64,000 bases of DNA. Source: Kingdonia uniflora (Eukaryota; Streptophyta; Magnoliopsida; Ranunculales; Circaeasteraceae). Where the stretch lies: contig JACGCM010001620.1 in the NCBI GenBank assembly GCA_014058105.1, positions 434,001 to 498,000 of the forward strand, written 5' to 3'. The notes beneath the pieces were generated by a model. That model was not told the DNA's origin. It did no database searches and saw nothing but the letters and a program-made list of their open reading frames with translations. Below are positions 35,919 through 46,531 of the stretch, piece after piece (within the stretch, counting starts at the first letter, position 1; each line of letters starts with the position of its first letter). Made by a program: the position numbers and the translations under genes.

Positions 35919-36335
35919 TATTGGTGCATCCCAAATCTTGTATCGTATCACCAAAAGCATTTCTGCAAATGTTCTATATACTAAAGTGTTATTCTGGTAG
36001 GTAACCCTTTAAAAGAGTTGAGATTTTTAGTTTACACATAACGTAGAAGGCTACATACATTACCGGAAATAGTGACAACGACATTAGTCTTTATTGCATA
36101 CAATTTTTTTTTCTTATGATTGACATGAGTTAGGAATATGGAACTACACTACACGCTATTGATCTTCCTTTAGTTCTCCTTCAAGGGGCTGACAATCATG
36201 TTAAAAGAAGTGCAAAGGCTAAATAAAGTTCATTGGTATCATCGGATACTACAATGTATCCCATCTTCACCATCAACAACACTGTGTACCCCTTCTAGTA
36301 ATTAAGGTACTTGGCAGAAACCTGAAAAAAAAGTA
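35919..36335. other. Original flank between copia A and the Mutator-like element
   Basis: This 0.4-kb piece continues the sequence broken at 16073. Its last ~150 bp (PCC ATCTTCACCATCAAC-like, then 'acttggcagaaacctgaaaaa') resemble 48270-48360 upstream of copia B, so it belongs to the duplicated MYB upstream region. AAAAAAGTA at 36327-36335 is the Mutator target duplication. No gene. Confidence 0.6.
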
Positions 36336-36660
36336 GAGGTTTTTAGTTTATACCCCCTACTTGGTCCCTAATAATAGTGTTTACCCCCCATATTTGTTAT
36401 TTATGAGCGTTTACCCCCCATTTTGCAATTGACTGTTAGTCAACGATCTTTGACTAACGCTGACTCGGTTAACATTTTTGTTAAAACTATTTTACCCTCA
36501 CGTGACAAGCGCGTGACCTTCAACTCGTTCGACTTTCAATTCGTTCGAATGACAATAATAGTCGTTCGAACGACAAGAGTTTCATGAAAAAAATTCTAAG
36601 GGATATGATGCTTCGTTCGAACGACATGAAAACTCGTTCAAACGAAAAATAAATATAAAA
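36336..36660. repeat. MULE left terminal inverted repeat
   Basis: About 325 bp, inverted match to 44930-45245. It starts GAGGTTTTTAGTTTATACCC and contains the CACGTGAC region and several CGTTCGAACGA-like palindromes near 36525-36650. Confidence 0.9.
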
Positions 36661-37338
36661 GCTCTCTCTTTATCAGTGAGTTCTACTTACCTTCTGTCTA
36701 GTGATCTTCATTTGTCAGTGTCTTCAGCTGAGATAACCACGAAACTCTACAAACACGAAATGAGACAAATAAAACCTTTTAAACTCCCCTTTTGGTTCAT
36801 TTCATAACAAATAAAAACTAAGATGAACACACTACTCTGTAGTACTTCCCAACTACAGAGTGAGTCTTGACCTTAGAAAGACACCACCCCTTTCTTGAAT
36901 AGGTTCAATCTTTGGACCTCATTTAGGAATAATATCTTCTTAGAACCCTGTTCTCATCAGATAGTGTGTGACTGAATATCTACATACTCAGCAAACTCGT
37001 TTATGAAACATGTAGAACGAAAAACTTAAAATACAGTCACACAAACGAAAAAAAAAGAACATATAAATCCTATCTCACAAACAAAAAACTTAGAATACAG
37101 TCACACAAACGGAAGAAACAATCAAACAACTACAATAAACTATCTAAAAGAAAATAAATTAGATACATCAGATAAACAAATAAGCAAAAGGTAGTACTAG
37201 ATAAACTGATAAAGTTAGTACAAAGACTCCTATCACACATGCTCTCAAAACAAAAAAATCTCAAAGAGAAACCAGACAAAAGAACCAAAATTGAGAACAG
37301 ATGCGAGGACAAAAATCTAGCTAAGGCACTCTGTGCAG
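36661..37338. other. MULE spacer downstream of second gene
   Basis: AT-rich sequence with two near copies of a short 'acttaaaatacagtcacacaaacg' stretch at about 37023 and 37088. No coding signal. It should include the 3' UTR of the second gene. Confidence 0.5.
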
Positions 37339-38495
37339 TCAGGCATCTCCAAAATCATACTCAAACTTCTGTGGCTCATGGACCGGACGAAGTCCCCTAA
37401 CATCTGTCTCAATAATCTCCAGTCGATCCTCAATAGTCCCCAAACGTCCCTCAATAACACCCAACCTGGTCGACACCGCCTGAAGTATGCTCCTAATACT
37501 CTGAAGGGAAAACACCTCCTGAGGTTGTACAGCTGAGCTAGAAGAACCTATGTGCTCTACTGGAGGAACAGGCTCAGAAGGTAGCACAGTAGGAAGATGA
37601 GATGCACTCTTGTGACAGTTACTCGCTCCAATTTTTTAGTTTTGGTATCCTCATGTTCATTTGGAAATACCTTGTAGCCAGTAGCAGTAAGAATTGCCAT
37701 AACAAGTTGAGCAAACGGTAATGAACTCCGAGTCGCCATTTTGGTGCTCGCATCAATCATCTTCTCAATGATGATATTAGGTAGATCTAGCTCAATATCA
37801 TTCTTGAATGCATAAAGAAAAACCTTCATCCGCTAAGATAGTTCATTCTTTTGAGATCGTAGAATAATGTTCGTAATAGCTATGCTATGTACGAGGTGAG
37901 ACTCATCATCTATCATCTTTTGGGAAATAATACCCAATCCAATATATAGACGATGCTGAGTTGTGATGTTAATAACCATATCAGGAAGCGCAGGAAGAAT
38001 AGGAACCTCATCCTCCTCAAACTCCCCCTTAGAAGTAGCAGCAGGTCAGGGATAATATGATACTAGCCAAATACATCTCTGAACCTCAACGTACTGAGAA
38101 GGACGAAAACTCAAAATAGCGTAGATATTGTCCCTAGTGTCTGTGAACGTGGTGCCATCAATAGTGACGGAGAAAGTTCGACTATATAGTGTGTGGACAT
38201 GCTCAAGTTGTAGAGTGGCATAGAATAATCGAACAATCCTCGGGTAGACCTTACCAGAAGGAGTAAGAATCTTGGTCCAATTTCTTCCTCTAAATTTTGT
38301 AAACACCCGTGCATATCTTCCATTAACCTCAGAAGCACTCTTGATGTCGACAATCTTTTCTTTCACAATTGGCCGATCTCGAAAGCCTTTGTCAGTAGCC
38401 CAGTATACAGGGTTATCACCAACCCTTTGACCATCAAGAATTCTGGTATCATCGGAGCGTGGCCTCTTTGTCCCTCCCCGTACCTTTAGAGCCAT
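37339..38495 (-). pseudogene. MULE second gene, plant-transposon-protein-like
   Basis: From the ATG at 38495: a basic start (MALKVRGGTKRPRSDD), FRDRPIVKEK, YPRIVRLFYATLQ, YSRTFSVTIDGTTFTDTRD, AILSF. After a stop near 38046 it goes on in pieces: PILPALPDMVINITTQHRL, MIDDESHLVHS, then 37829-37557 (FLYAFKNDIELDLPN) and, after a frameshift near 37620, 37587-37339 with a short coiled coil (STRLGVIEGRLGTIEDRLEI). The pattern R-LVR-FYA-L..V..F....I resembles the 'putative plant transposon protein' family (PF20167), by recall only. It is tandem with the transposase on the same strand. With one stop and one shift it is a recent pseudogene or would need correction. Confidence 0.6.
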
Positions 38496-39700
38496 AGTGA
38501 ATACTCAAAGAAATTTGTCTGCAACACCAACAATACCAAACCAAAGAAACCAATACCCCAAGTAACAACTACTTTTACCAACAGTACACCAATAATCAAA
38601 CCCAAAACCTACAATAAACAATCCACCACCTCCCCAAACTTAACCAAAACGGTTAAGCAGGGAAACCCAAACAAGCACAATCTCAACCCAAAACCTGCAG
38701 CAATCAATCCCAACTCCAAGCCCCAATTATTTTCCAATTATGTTCAACAATGCACCCAACCAATCAAGCAATTCTTCAAACACACAAAAATAAATTACCT
38801 TGACAAAACAGTAAAAATGTAATTCCAAATTCCAATAATGCACACAATTCTTACAATCACAGAGATGCAATAATCAACTAAGGGAATTCCTCATACAGTT
38901 CTAACCCAATTTGTCCAAAGAATCATCATAGAGAAAAACTAGGGCACAAACAACACGGAGAACAAAACTTACCAAATTAAAATCCACTCAGCGAATTGAA
39001 GTTAAAGGAGGAGAGAAGATAACAATTTCAACGACTTCCCTTCCAATCAAGACCCAATCAATAGGCTTAGAGCAACAATGGTGAAGTTCAGTTGAGAGAG
39101 AGAGAGACACAAAAAAATCAAACCAAATTAGTTTTATAAAACAACCAAACCTGAGACTTGTTCAAACGACAAGAGAAGTCGTTCGAACGAAACAGAATAT
39201 TTTCCAAAAAAATACACAGTAGCTTGGAAATGGATAAAACAAAGGAAGTAATGGATGAAAATGAAGAAATGGATGAAAGAAAAGAAAAACTATATATTCT
39301 ACAAGAACACAAACTGATCCACAAAAAGCTCTATATTCACAAAAAAATTATATATACATCCACAAAAAAATTTGTATATACATACACAAAGCACCACTAA
39401 ATGCATTCAAAAGTTAAATATGTCATCAACCCTAGCTCCACCACTAAATTCATTTTCTTCTAGGTTGAACAAATTCTTTCTTGTAGGGATTTGAACTTGA
39501 AGCTTGAGCTTGAGACTGTTGGTTTTGTGACTGCCTTGGAGCTCTTACTTGTGATTGAGAAACTTATGTATCATCTTGTGAATGCCTTGGAGCTTGAGAA
39601 GTAGATACTTGACTAACACCTTCTGACTGCCTTGGAGCTTGAAAAGTTTGCCTTGTTCTACCCCTAGCTCCACCTCCCCTTGTACCAGTTCTGCCTCCAA
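38496..39700. other. MULE spacer between the two genes
   Basis: Holds the promoter side of the second gene, a GA repeat (about 39092-39110), and near 39155-39200 an internal copy of the TIR-type motif (TCAAACGAC..GTCGTTCGAACGA). Plus-strand frames here are low-complexity Lys/Ile-rich and are not supported. Confidence 0.55.
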
Positions 39701-39935
39701 CATTCTCTCATCCAGTTCTTCCTCCCACTGTATTTCTTCCAGTCCTCCCTCCACTTCTAGTTTTTCCTCTATCTCCACCTCCCCTTGCACCAGTCCTTCC
39801 TCTCACTATATTTCTTCCAGTGCTCCCTCTACCTCTAGTTTTTCCTCTATCTCCACCTCCCCTTGCACTAGTCCTTCCTCCCACTGTATTTCTTCCAGTC
39901 CTCCCTTCACTTTCAGTTCTACCTGTATATCTCTC
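39700..39935 (-). repeat. 78-bp coding repeats, RGG-rich transposase tail
   Basis: Three copies of a 78-bp unit (anchor TATTTCTTCC at 39731, 39809 and 39887) encode, on the minus strand, a 26-residue Gly/Arg repeat (GRTGRN-V-GRT-ARGGGDRGKTR). In-frame length (78 = 26 codons) suggests selection for coding. RGG repeats usually bind nucleic acid. Confidence 0.8.
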
Positions 39936-42900
39936 ACCTCCTGCATCCACTTGTAAGCCAATATTTATCATGAAATTAGTCCTACTAGTATTTGTGTCTT
40001 GCCTTTGTCTAGTTCTAACCACTCTTGGTATTGGTACTACAGGTGGACCCTTACATGTTGTTTTGTTATGACCAAAGCATCCACATGTACCACATCTTTT
40101 ATGAGGCATTTTTTCATCTGGATCATGTATCCTTTCTTTTCTTGGCCTTCCAGGTCCTCTCACTAATGGTGGTAGTACAAAGTAAGGAGGTTGAGGCTGT
40201 ATGGACATAAACAAACAAACAAAACTTTATGAAAACATATGGTATTGGGACATATAAGAGTTAATTATGATAAAGTTATACCTGTCCCCACTCTGAAGGA
40301 TTAACCACAGGATATATAACATCTTTGTATGTCTTCACATATGAAGACACTATGTGATATTCAGAGACAAAACTGCCAGTTAACCAAACATTATTACATA
40401 TGGACATATTAGGCATTGAAATAACATTAAAAGTACTTTAACATAGAAATAATACTAAATAATACTTACTTGGCCCATGAATATCTATAAGGGACTATAA
40501 CAAACACAACATGAACACATAAAAGTCCAGTAACCTGCCACTCATGACAATCACATTCATGTGTTCCTAAATTGACTCTCCATCTCTGCCCACTCACTAC
40601 AATTGCAACATATCGGCCAGTTATACTGATGGACACATAAAATAACCACTATTACCCTATGACTTGATGTTTATTATTCTTAATTTTATTATTAAACATG
40701 ACTTATAAAACCAATTTTTATATTTCAGGTCACATGGAGCTCATTTACCAAATATGTGAAAATTCCGGGATGTATAACTTAAAGGATGAACTGCTGGAGA
40801 AGGATGTAGAGTTGTCAAACACAAGGGTCCCACATGGGGAGGTTACAATTTTGGAGGATAACTCTTGGAGGTTACAAATTTATGTACATTCATGGCATAG
40901 GTTATAAATCTCATATTAAATGTAAGAACCCTCTCCTTCATCTATAAAATGAGAGGTGGTGAACTCATAAGATCATCCAATTTTGAGAGCTTGAGAGAAT
41001 TATTGTAATAAAGTAAGAGAAGAGAGCAATTGTTGGAGAACTTGAAACAAAGTTTTGAGCATTTGAAGAATTTTGTAAGTCTTATATCATCTAATAAAGT
41101 TCTTATTTTTCTTCCTTGTTTATCATGAATTCTTCTTTACTTCGTTGTTTTACTTTATTCTTTATGGCTAGCTAAGTCTTTCCTCTACGGGGAGATGAAG
41201 CCAAAAATATGCTAAATATGTAGACTTGCATGTGTTAACCCAAATAAGCTTTTATTGTAAAAGTTCATCTCTATATTGTTATATTATATTATTGGTCTAT
41301 GTCCATGAGATATAAACCAAGTTTTGTGATTAAAAATATAGTTATCCTAAAAGTTCTATTTTATTCACACTAAATGCCTGACCTTCAAGAGATTCACGGT
41401 TTGTAGTTAGCATTTGTATGCTTTCACATTTCGTATTTTCATACTTGAAAGTCATGTATTTTATGTAGTTTAAAATGAAACATCATGATAAAAGATGAAC
41501 CAACTTGATTTGAGATCATAAACTATTATCTTTACTATGGGTAACTATTGTTAGTTTATATATTTGGTATAATTGAGGTGGATTATTTCCCTAGGTTTTT
41601 TAATTATTGTCTAAAACCCAATATTTGACTTCATTAACATAAGTATTTTACATCTTTGAATCACAAGACAACCATTTTCTAGTCCCGTTCGGAAGTGAAC
41701 GACACTTGATTTTTACCCATACTAAATACCGGATTTTGACCGTTATCATATACCTTGGCCAGTATTGCCATCCCCCTTCTTAGTCCCTTCAATCCTATAT
41801 TGACCATACTGTCTTTTTAGCTTATCAATATGTGTTTGCGCTCTAGGCACTAATACTAAACCTTCATTTAGAGAAGCACAACAATTATATATATATATAT
41901 AAGCATAACAATTATATATTACCAAATTGTAAATTAATTAAGTTAATCTTACATTTTTCTTCCCAGTCCTTTGCTTTTTGTCTCCTATCAAACATTAATT
42001 TCATCAACATTAAGTTCAATTTCTCTAGTGCTTTATGAAGTGGTTTATCCCTGATCTTAAGAATCCAGTTATTGAGTGACTCAAAAAAATTATTTGTGAT
42101 ATATTCACACTTAGCAGTGAAGTCAAAGTGGGATCTATCCCAATGCTCAAATGGCCCTTTCATCAACCAGTCATGTGCTGATGGGTTGTCCAGCTTCAGT
42201 TCATCTAACAAATTCTTCTTCTCTACCTTTTTATATGCTCTTACTGGTTTCCAAACCAAACTCTCTAAATGTGTACCCCTGTAGACCTTTTTCATATTCT
42301 TATACATGTGTCTAAAACAAAACCTGCCATAACACACTAATAATAGCTCAAGTACTTGTGGTTTGAAAAAATAGAAAAAAAGAAAAGAAGAAGTTATACC
42401 TGTGGTTTGCAAATGGAAATATGTCTGCAACTGTATCAATAAGTCCTTTCTGCCTATCTGAGATAAAAGTCAACTTTGTATTATGCAGAACAAAATAGGG
42501 ATGCATTATCTGCATAAATAAGTGCCATGTGTCTTTACATTCAGACCTACAAAAGTATATTTCTAATGGGAAGAGCCCATTGTTACCATCCAATCCAATA
42601 GCTGATAGGCACACACCCTCATATTTACCCTTAAGAAAACATCAATCTAAGCCAACAACAGGTCTAGAACCATTAAGAAATCCATCAATACTTGCCTTAA
42701 ACATCACACATGTCCCAGTCCACTGGCTAGTATCATGGTCTTTGCTAACAACAGCTATGCTCCCAGGATTTAAATACAATATTTGCAGACACAACTCTGG
42801 TTGCATGATGTATCCCTCATCATATGAACCAACTATCTTCTCCTTGTAGATTGACCAGGCATTCCAGGCTGTATAATATGAAATGTCTACACCAAATTGT

Positions 42901-44310
42901 GTTGATATCAAGTCTTGGATACCAACAGGTATAGTAGTCCTCACAGACCTCATCATTGACTCAACTTGTTTGGCCACCCAAGAAGCATTTGCCAATCTGT
43001 TCTTAGCTCTACTACTGCAAGTATGCTTAAGGTTACTATTTTTTCTTAAAGTGAATGTGTGACCATCAATAGTCCTCCTGGCATAAAACATCCATTCACA
43101 GTTTTCATCAATGCAAAACAATCTAATCCTGTAATTTTTATTTTTTTCTTGATAATACTCAAACTTATTCATTATTGACCATTGTCTAATGTATGCCCTG
43201 CATTCATACACAGTTGCCCACTCCATCCCAACTCTTAACTCACCATAAGTAGGTTGAGGAGGTACACTATGAACTGCATCCTCTTCTTCAGCAAAGATGT
43301 TATCATACTCCTTAGCTAGATCTCTAAACTCAAGATCACATTAGTCTATGTTTTCCTGAGTGGGACCGTCATCACCATCTTGAGATGTATGTGTAGAGTA
43401 GTAGCCTTCTTCTGCATTTAGATTGTCTGGATCTAATTCTGTCCAATTATCAGTGTTTACACCCATATCCCCAACTCCTCCACGATGCTCTCCATCAACA
43501 GTGTTTCCACCCATATCCTCAACTCCTTCGCCAACAGTGTTTCCACCCACATCAGTATTTTCTACAATAACCTCATCATCACTAAAATATAATGGCGGAA
43601 GCTCATCTAATGCCTCTTCAAGTAGCTCAGATGGTCTTGTTTTTTTAGTTTTTGGTTCACTCCTTGTTGTACTTTTCTTTTTTCTCTTCCCTTTATAAAC
43701 TTGTTCTTGATCTTGGACTCGTTCTGGAACTTGAACTTGAACTTGAACTTTTTCTACATCTTCTTCATCAACCAATTTTAAAAGAGTTTTTTTCTTCTTT
43801 AACCTTGGCTTTGTGACTAGCTTTTTTAGTCTTTGAGCTTGAATATGAGAAACAATAGGCTCCACAATAGGTTCAACCTGAGTTGCAATCTCTTCAATAG
43901 AAGAATCATCATCACTATCAATTAAAAGGACTTTAGGAATTGTATCTAGATCAATGGGGTCAACAATTCCTAAAGGTACCTCATCCCTTTGTTCTATATA
44001 AAAGTGAACATCCCACAATCTTCCTACATCACTCATCTTCCACATTTTGAGTAAATCTGTATCATTTCTCAATAAAAATTTATTACCAAGATACAATGTC
44101 ATAACATCTAACACAACACCAGGCTGGAATGCTGCATACATTTAAGACATTGTAGAAAAAACAAAGTCTAATAGTCCATGGAAATAGAATTGGTTCCCAT
44201 CAACATTATTTATAATGTCCTTATGACCATCAACACAGAGGTCATGGGTATATCCTATATCTCTTCTAGGGTCCTCCCACCTTCCCCCCAATGTAACACC
44301 ACATGTTTAA
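39708..44310 (-). pseudogene. mudrA-like: MURA-type Mutator transposase (split by solo LTR)
   Basis: Reading minus: an N-terminal piece (GGRWEDPRRDIGY, about 44290), then one frame 44141-42348 with only a TAA near 43342 and a TGA near 42641. It holds an acidic region, the MuDR DNA-binding domain (VYECRAYIRQWSIM, CEWMFYARR, LKHTCSSRAKNR), and the DDE core: VVGLD for the first Asp (followed by the TGA) and FISDRQKG for the second. An intron (HR|GTATAA .. GGCAG|F) leads to RFCFRHMYKNM and CEYITNNFFESLNNWI. The frame then crosses the solo LTR to the SWIM finger (CDCHEWQVTGLLCVH, about 40545) and the zinc knuckle (CGTCGCFGHNKTTC, about 40090) after GPGRPRK, and ends in RGG repeats. Two point stops and the LTR insertion disable it. 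Confidence 0.9.
40627..41748. mobile_element. Solo LTR, 1,122 bp, inside the MULE transposase
   Basis: The insert begins TGATGGACAC and ends CCGTTATCA (TG..CA), flanked by a perfect TATAC duplication (40622-40626 and 41749-41753). The transposase sequence is continuous when the insert and one duplication copy are left out. It has a promoter-like CTATAAAATGAG near 40945 and AATAAAG motifs, but no coding. It is a gypsy-like solo LTR by size and ends; the parent family is not in the window. Confidence 0.85.
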
Positions 44311-44929
44311 TAAAATCCCTATTGGTATATGATAACAATTGTTAATACACAACAACATCAAACAATACAACAATGTAAACTAAAGAGAGAGAGAGAGCGT
44401 TAAGTGGAGAGACTTACATCTCAAAGTAGTGAGAAATCAGTTGTTATAAACCCAGGGCAACTCTCTACACTATGAAAATCTTGATCACAAAGTGGGCAGC
44501 CTTCAACCTCCAAGAAACACATATATACAAAATCAACATTCAACCCCATTATACAACTTCTACCAAGGTTTCATATCAAACATTAAGCAAAACTCACATC
44601 AAACAATCAACCCAATATGTAACAGCAGTTCCACAAACCCAACAATGCAATCACTCACACACCCAACAATCAACAACCATACCAGTTCCACAAACCCAAC
44701 AATGCAAGCACCCAACAAACCCAACAAGGAGAGAGATAGATTAAAACAAAGCTTACCAAATTGGAAAACCACACTTCGAATTGGAGGTGGTGAAATAGTG
44801 AAACCAACGAGAGGTAGAGGAGAATCGCAGTGGAGGTGAAGGAACTCGAGGTTGAACAACAATGGTGAGAGAGAGAGAGAGAGCTTGAACAAACATGAAC
44901 AATAATGGTGAAGAGATGAACTTTTATAT
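44311..44929. other. MULE subterminal region, transposase promoter side
   Basis: Contains GA microsatellites at about 44383-44397 and 44866-44882 and a duplicated 'ccacaaacccaacaatgcaa' segment (near 44631 and 44689). No coding. It should include the promoter of the minus-strand transposase. Confidence 0.55.
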
Positions 44930-45245
44930 TTATTTTTCATTCGAACGAGTTTTCATGTCGTTCAAACAAAGTATCATGTCCCCTGGAATTTTTGTCATAA
45001 AACTCTTGTCGTTCGAACGACTATTATTGTCATTTGAACGAATTGAAAGTCGAACGAGTTGAAGGTCACGTGCTTGTCACGTGAGGGTAAAATAGTCTTA
45101 ACAAAATTTTAACTGAGTCAGCGTTAGTAAAAGATCGTTGACTAACAGTCAATTGCAAAATAGGGGGTAAACCCTCATAAATAACAAATATAGGAGGTAA
45201 ACACTATTATCAGGAACCAAGCGGGGGGTATAAACTAAAAAACTA
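44930..45245. repeat. MULE right terminal inverted repeat
   Basis: About 316 bp, inverted match to 36336-36660. Its outer end (complement) reads TAGTTTTTTAGTTTATACCCC. It contains the same CGTTCGAACGA palindromes and CACGTGAC region. Confidence 0.9.
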
Positions 45246-45254
45246 AAAAAAGTA

Positions 45255-45609
45255 TCTTATCAACCTTTTAAACTCAATTTCATAGGGTTAAATTACAATA
45301 ATATGGTGTGTATAAGACAATACGAACAAATGTAATGCAGAAAGAAAGAAATAAAGAAAAAAGGCTAAACAAAATTGAGCTGAGATATTCTCACAACCAT
45401 TCAACATGTGATAGTTGTGTTGTTCTATTCTCCGAAGAATGGTAGTTGGAAACCAATAATTGGAGAGGACCACCACTTCTGCCTTCGAAATGTACCTCGA
45501 CAGACTTATCTCCACATAAATGAATCAGAAAAAGTGATAGATCTCTCAATATTATCAGCTAGTAGTAGTAGTAGTAGTAGTATCTCTCTATCTGTATCCT
45601 CCCCTCGAG
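45255..45609 (+). promoter_or_regulatory. MYB-1 proximal promoter and 5' UTR
   Basis: A block at about 45405-45480 (ATGTGATAGTTG, CGAAGAATGGTAG, CCAATAAT, GGAGAGG) is shared with the MYB-2 promoter at about 56780-56850. An (AGT)n run lies near 45560-45582. Only 355 bp separate the ATG from the Mutator-like element, so more distal control sequence was displaced by 8.9 kb. Confidence 0.6.
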
Positions 45610-46531
45610 ATGTCTCGCTCTTCTTCCTATGCATATCGATATCTTCCTAGAATTTATCCTATGCACACAGACATTACTAATTCTAAGAATGAGATCCTGG
45701 TTAGAAAGATAACTTCCAAAGGTACATGGACAGTAGAAGAAGATCGAAAACTTTCAGAATATATTGAAGTCCATGGTGCAAAGAAGTGGAGAACTGTTGC
45801 TAGCAAAGCAGGTACATATCTCTCGTTTATATATATTTTTGAACAGTGTATGTATTTTACATGTATCCCTTGAGTCCATTCCTAGCTAGTACTCAATTTC
45901 CGTATTTTATCTTAGTCTTTGATGTTGGGGGTGGTGGACTCCATGCTCGTGGTGCAGGCTTAGAACGATCTTCGAAGAGTTGTAGACTACGATGGTTGAA
46001 CTATCTTAGACCCGATATCAAGAGAGGCAATATCACAGACCAAGAGGAGGATCTGATACTTAGGCTTCACAAACTCCTTGGAAATAGGTTAGTGCATGTT
46101 TGATTATTCCTTACTCGTATAGATACTTATAAGTTACAAATTTGCAATATCACTTATTTTTTATAGGGTTGAATTTTTTAAATTTAATCAATTTAATAAC
46201 CTTCAGGTGGTCTTTGATAGCGGGAAGATTACCGGGTCGAACAGACAACGAGATTAAGAATTATTGGAATTCTCATTTGAGCAAAAAAGTCATGAATCAA
46301 AAGAAAACATTTCGAGAACCACTGCCAAAGCATTTCAGATCCCACGAAGATGAGTGTATAGAGGTACCGGAGGTGAATGTAAACTGCAAAGATGATGTCT
46401 TCAAAAGAAGTGGAGATACAGAGAATAGCTTTGATATCAACGAATTCTTAGATTTTTCAACTGAGGAGGTTTCAAATATAAATTGGGTGAGCGAATTCCT
46501 TGAGCTCGACGAGGATTTATTTAGGTCTTGA
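45610..46531 (+). CDS. R2R3-MYB transcription factor, copy 1
   Basis: Exons 45610-45811, 45958-46087 and 46207-46531 (GT-AG introns) encode 218 residues. R2 runs from about residue 37 ([12 protein letters not shown]) and R3 to about 138 ([15 protein letters not shown]), with the regular Trp spacing and Ile replacing the first R3 Trp. R3 carries the bHLH-interaction signature DLxxRxxxLxxxxxxLxxxR ([20 protein letters not shown]). The C-terminus is short and acidic ([15 protein letters not shown]), suggesting activation. Such MYBs work in nucleus with bHLH and WD40 partners in flavonoid or epidermal-fate control (family knowledge); the exact subgroup is not assigned. [10 protein letters not shown] replaces the common R-C-G-KSCRLRW. 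Start chosen because ATGTCT is conserved with copy 2. No damage seen. Confidence 0.92.

Larger units (their letters stand above)
36336..45245 (-). mobile_element. Mutator-like element (MULE), 8.9 kb, with two genes
   Basis: Terminal inverted repeats of about 320 bp (36336-36660 and 44930-45245) are flanked by a 9-bp duplication, AAAAAAGTA, at 36327-36335 and 45246-45254, the size made by Mutator transposases. Inside, on the minus strand, are a MURA-type transposase (about 44310-39708) and a second gene (38495-37339). The element sits in the promoter region of MYB-1. A solo LTR (40627-41748) and two internal stops disable the transposase. Confidence 0.93.

Noticed and set aside
39639..40071. 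Ser/Pro-rich plus-strand frames
   Set aside because: They are shadows of the Arg/Gly-rich tail and zinc knuckle of the minus-strand transposase.
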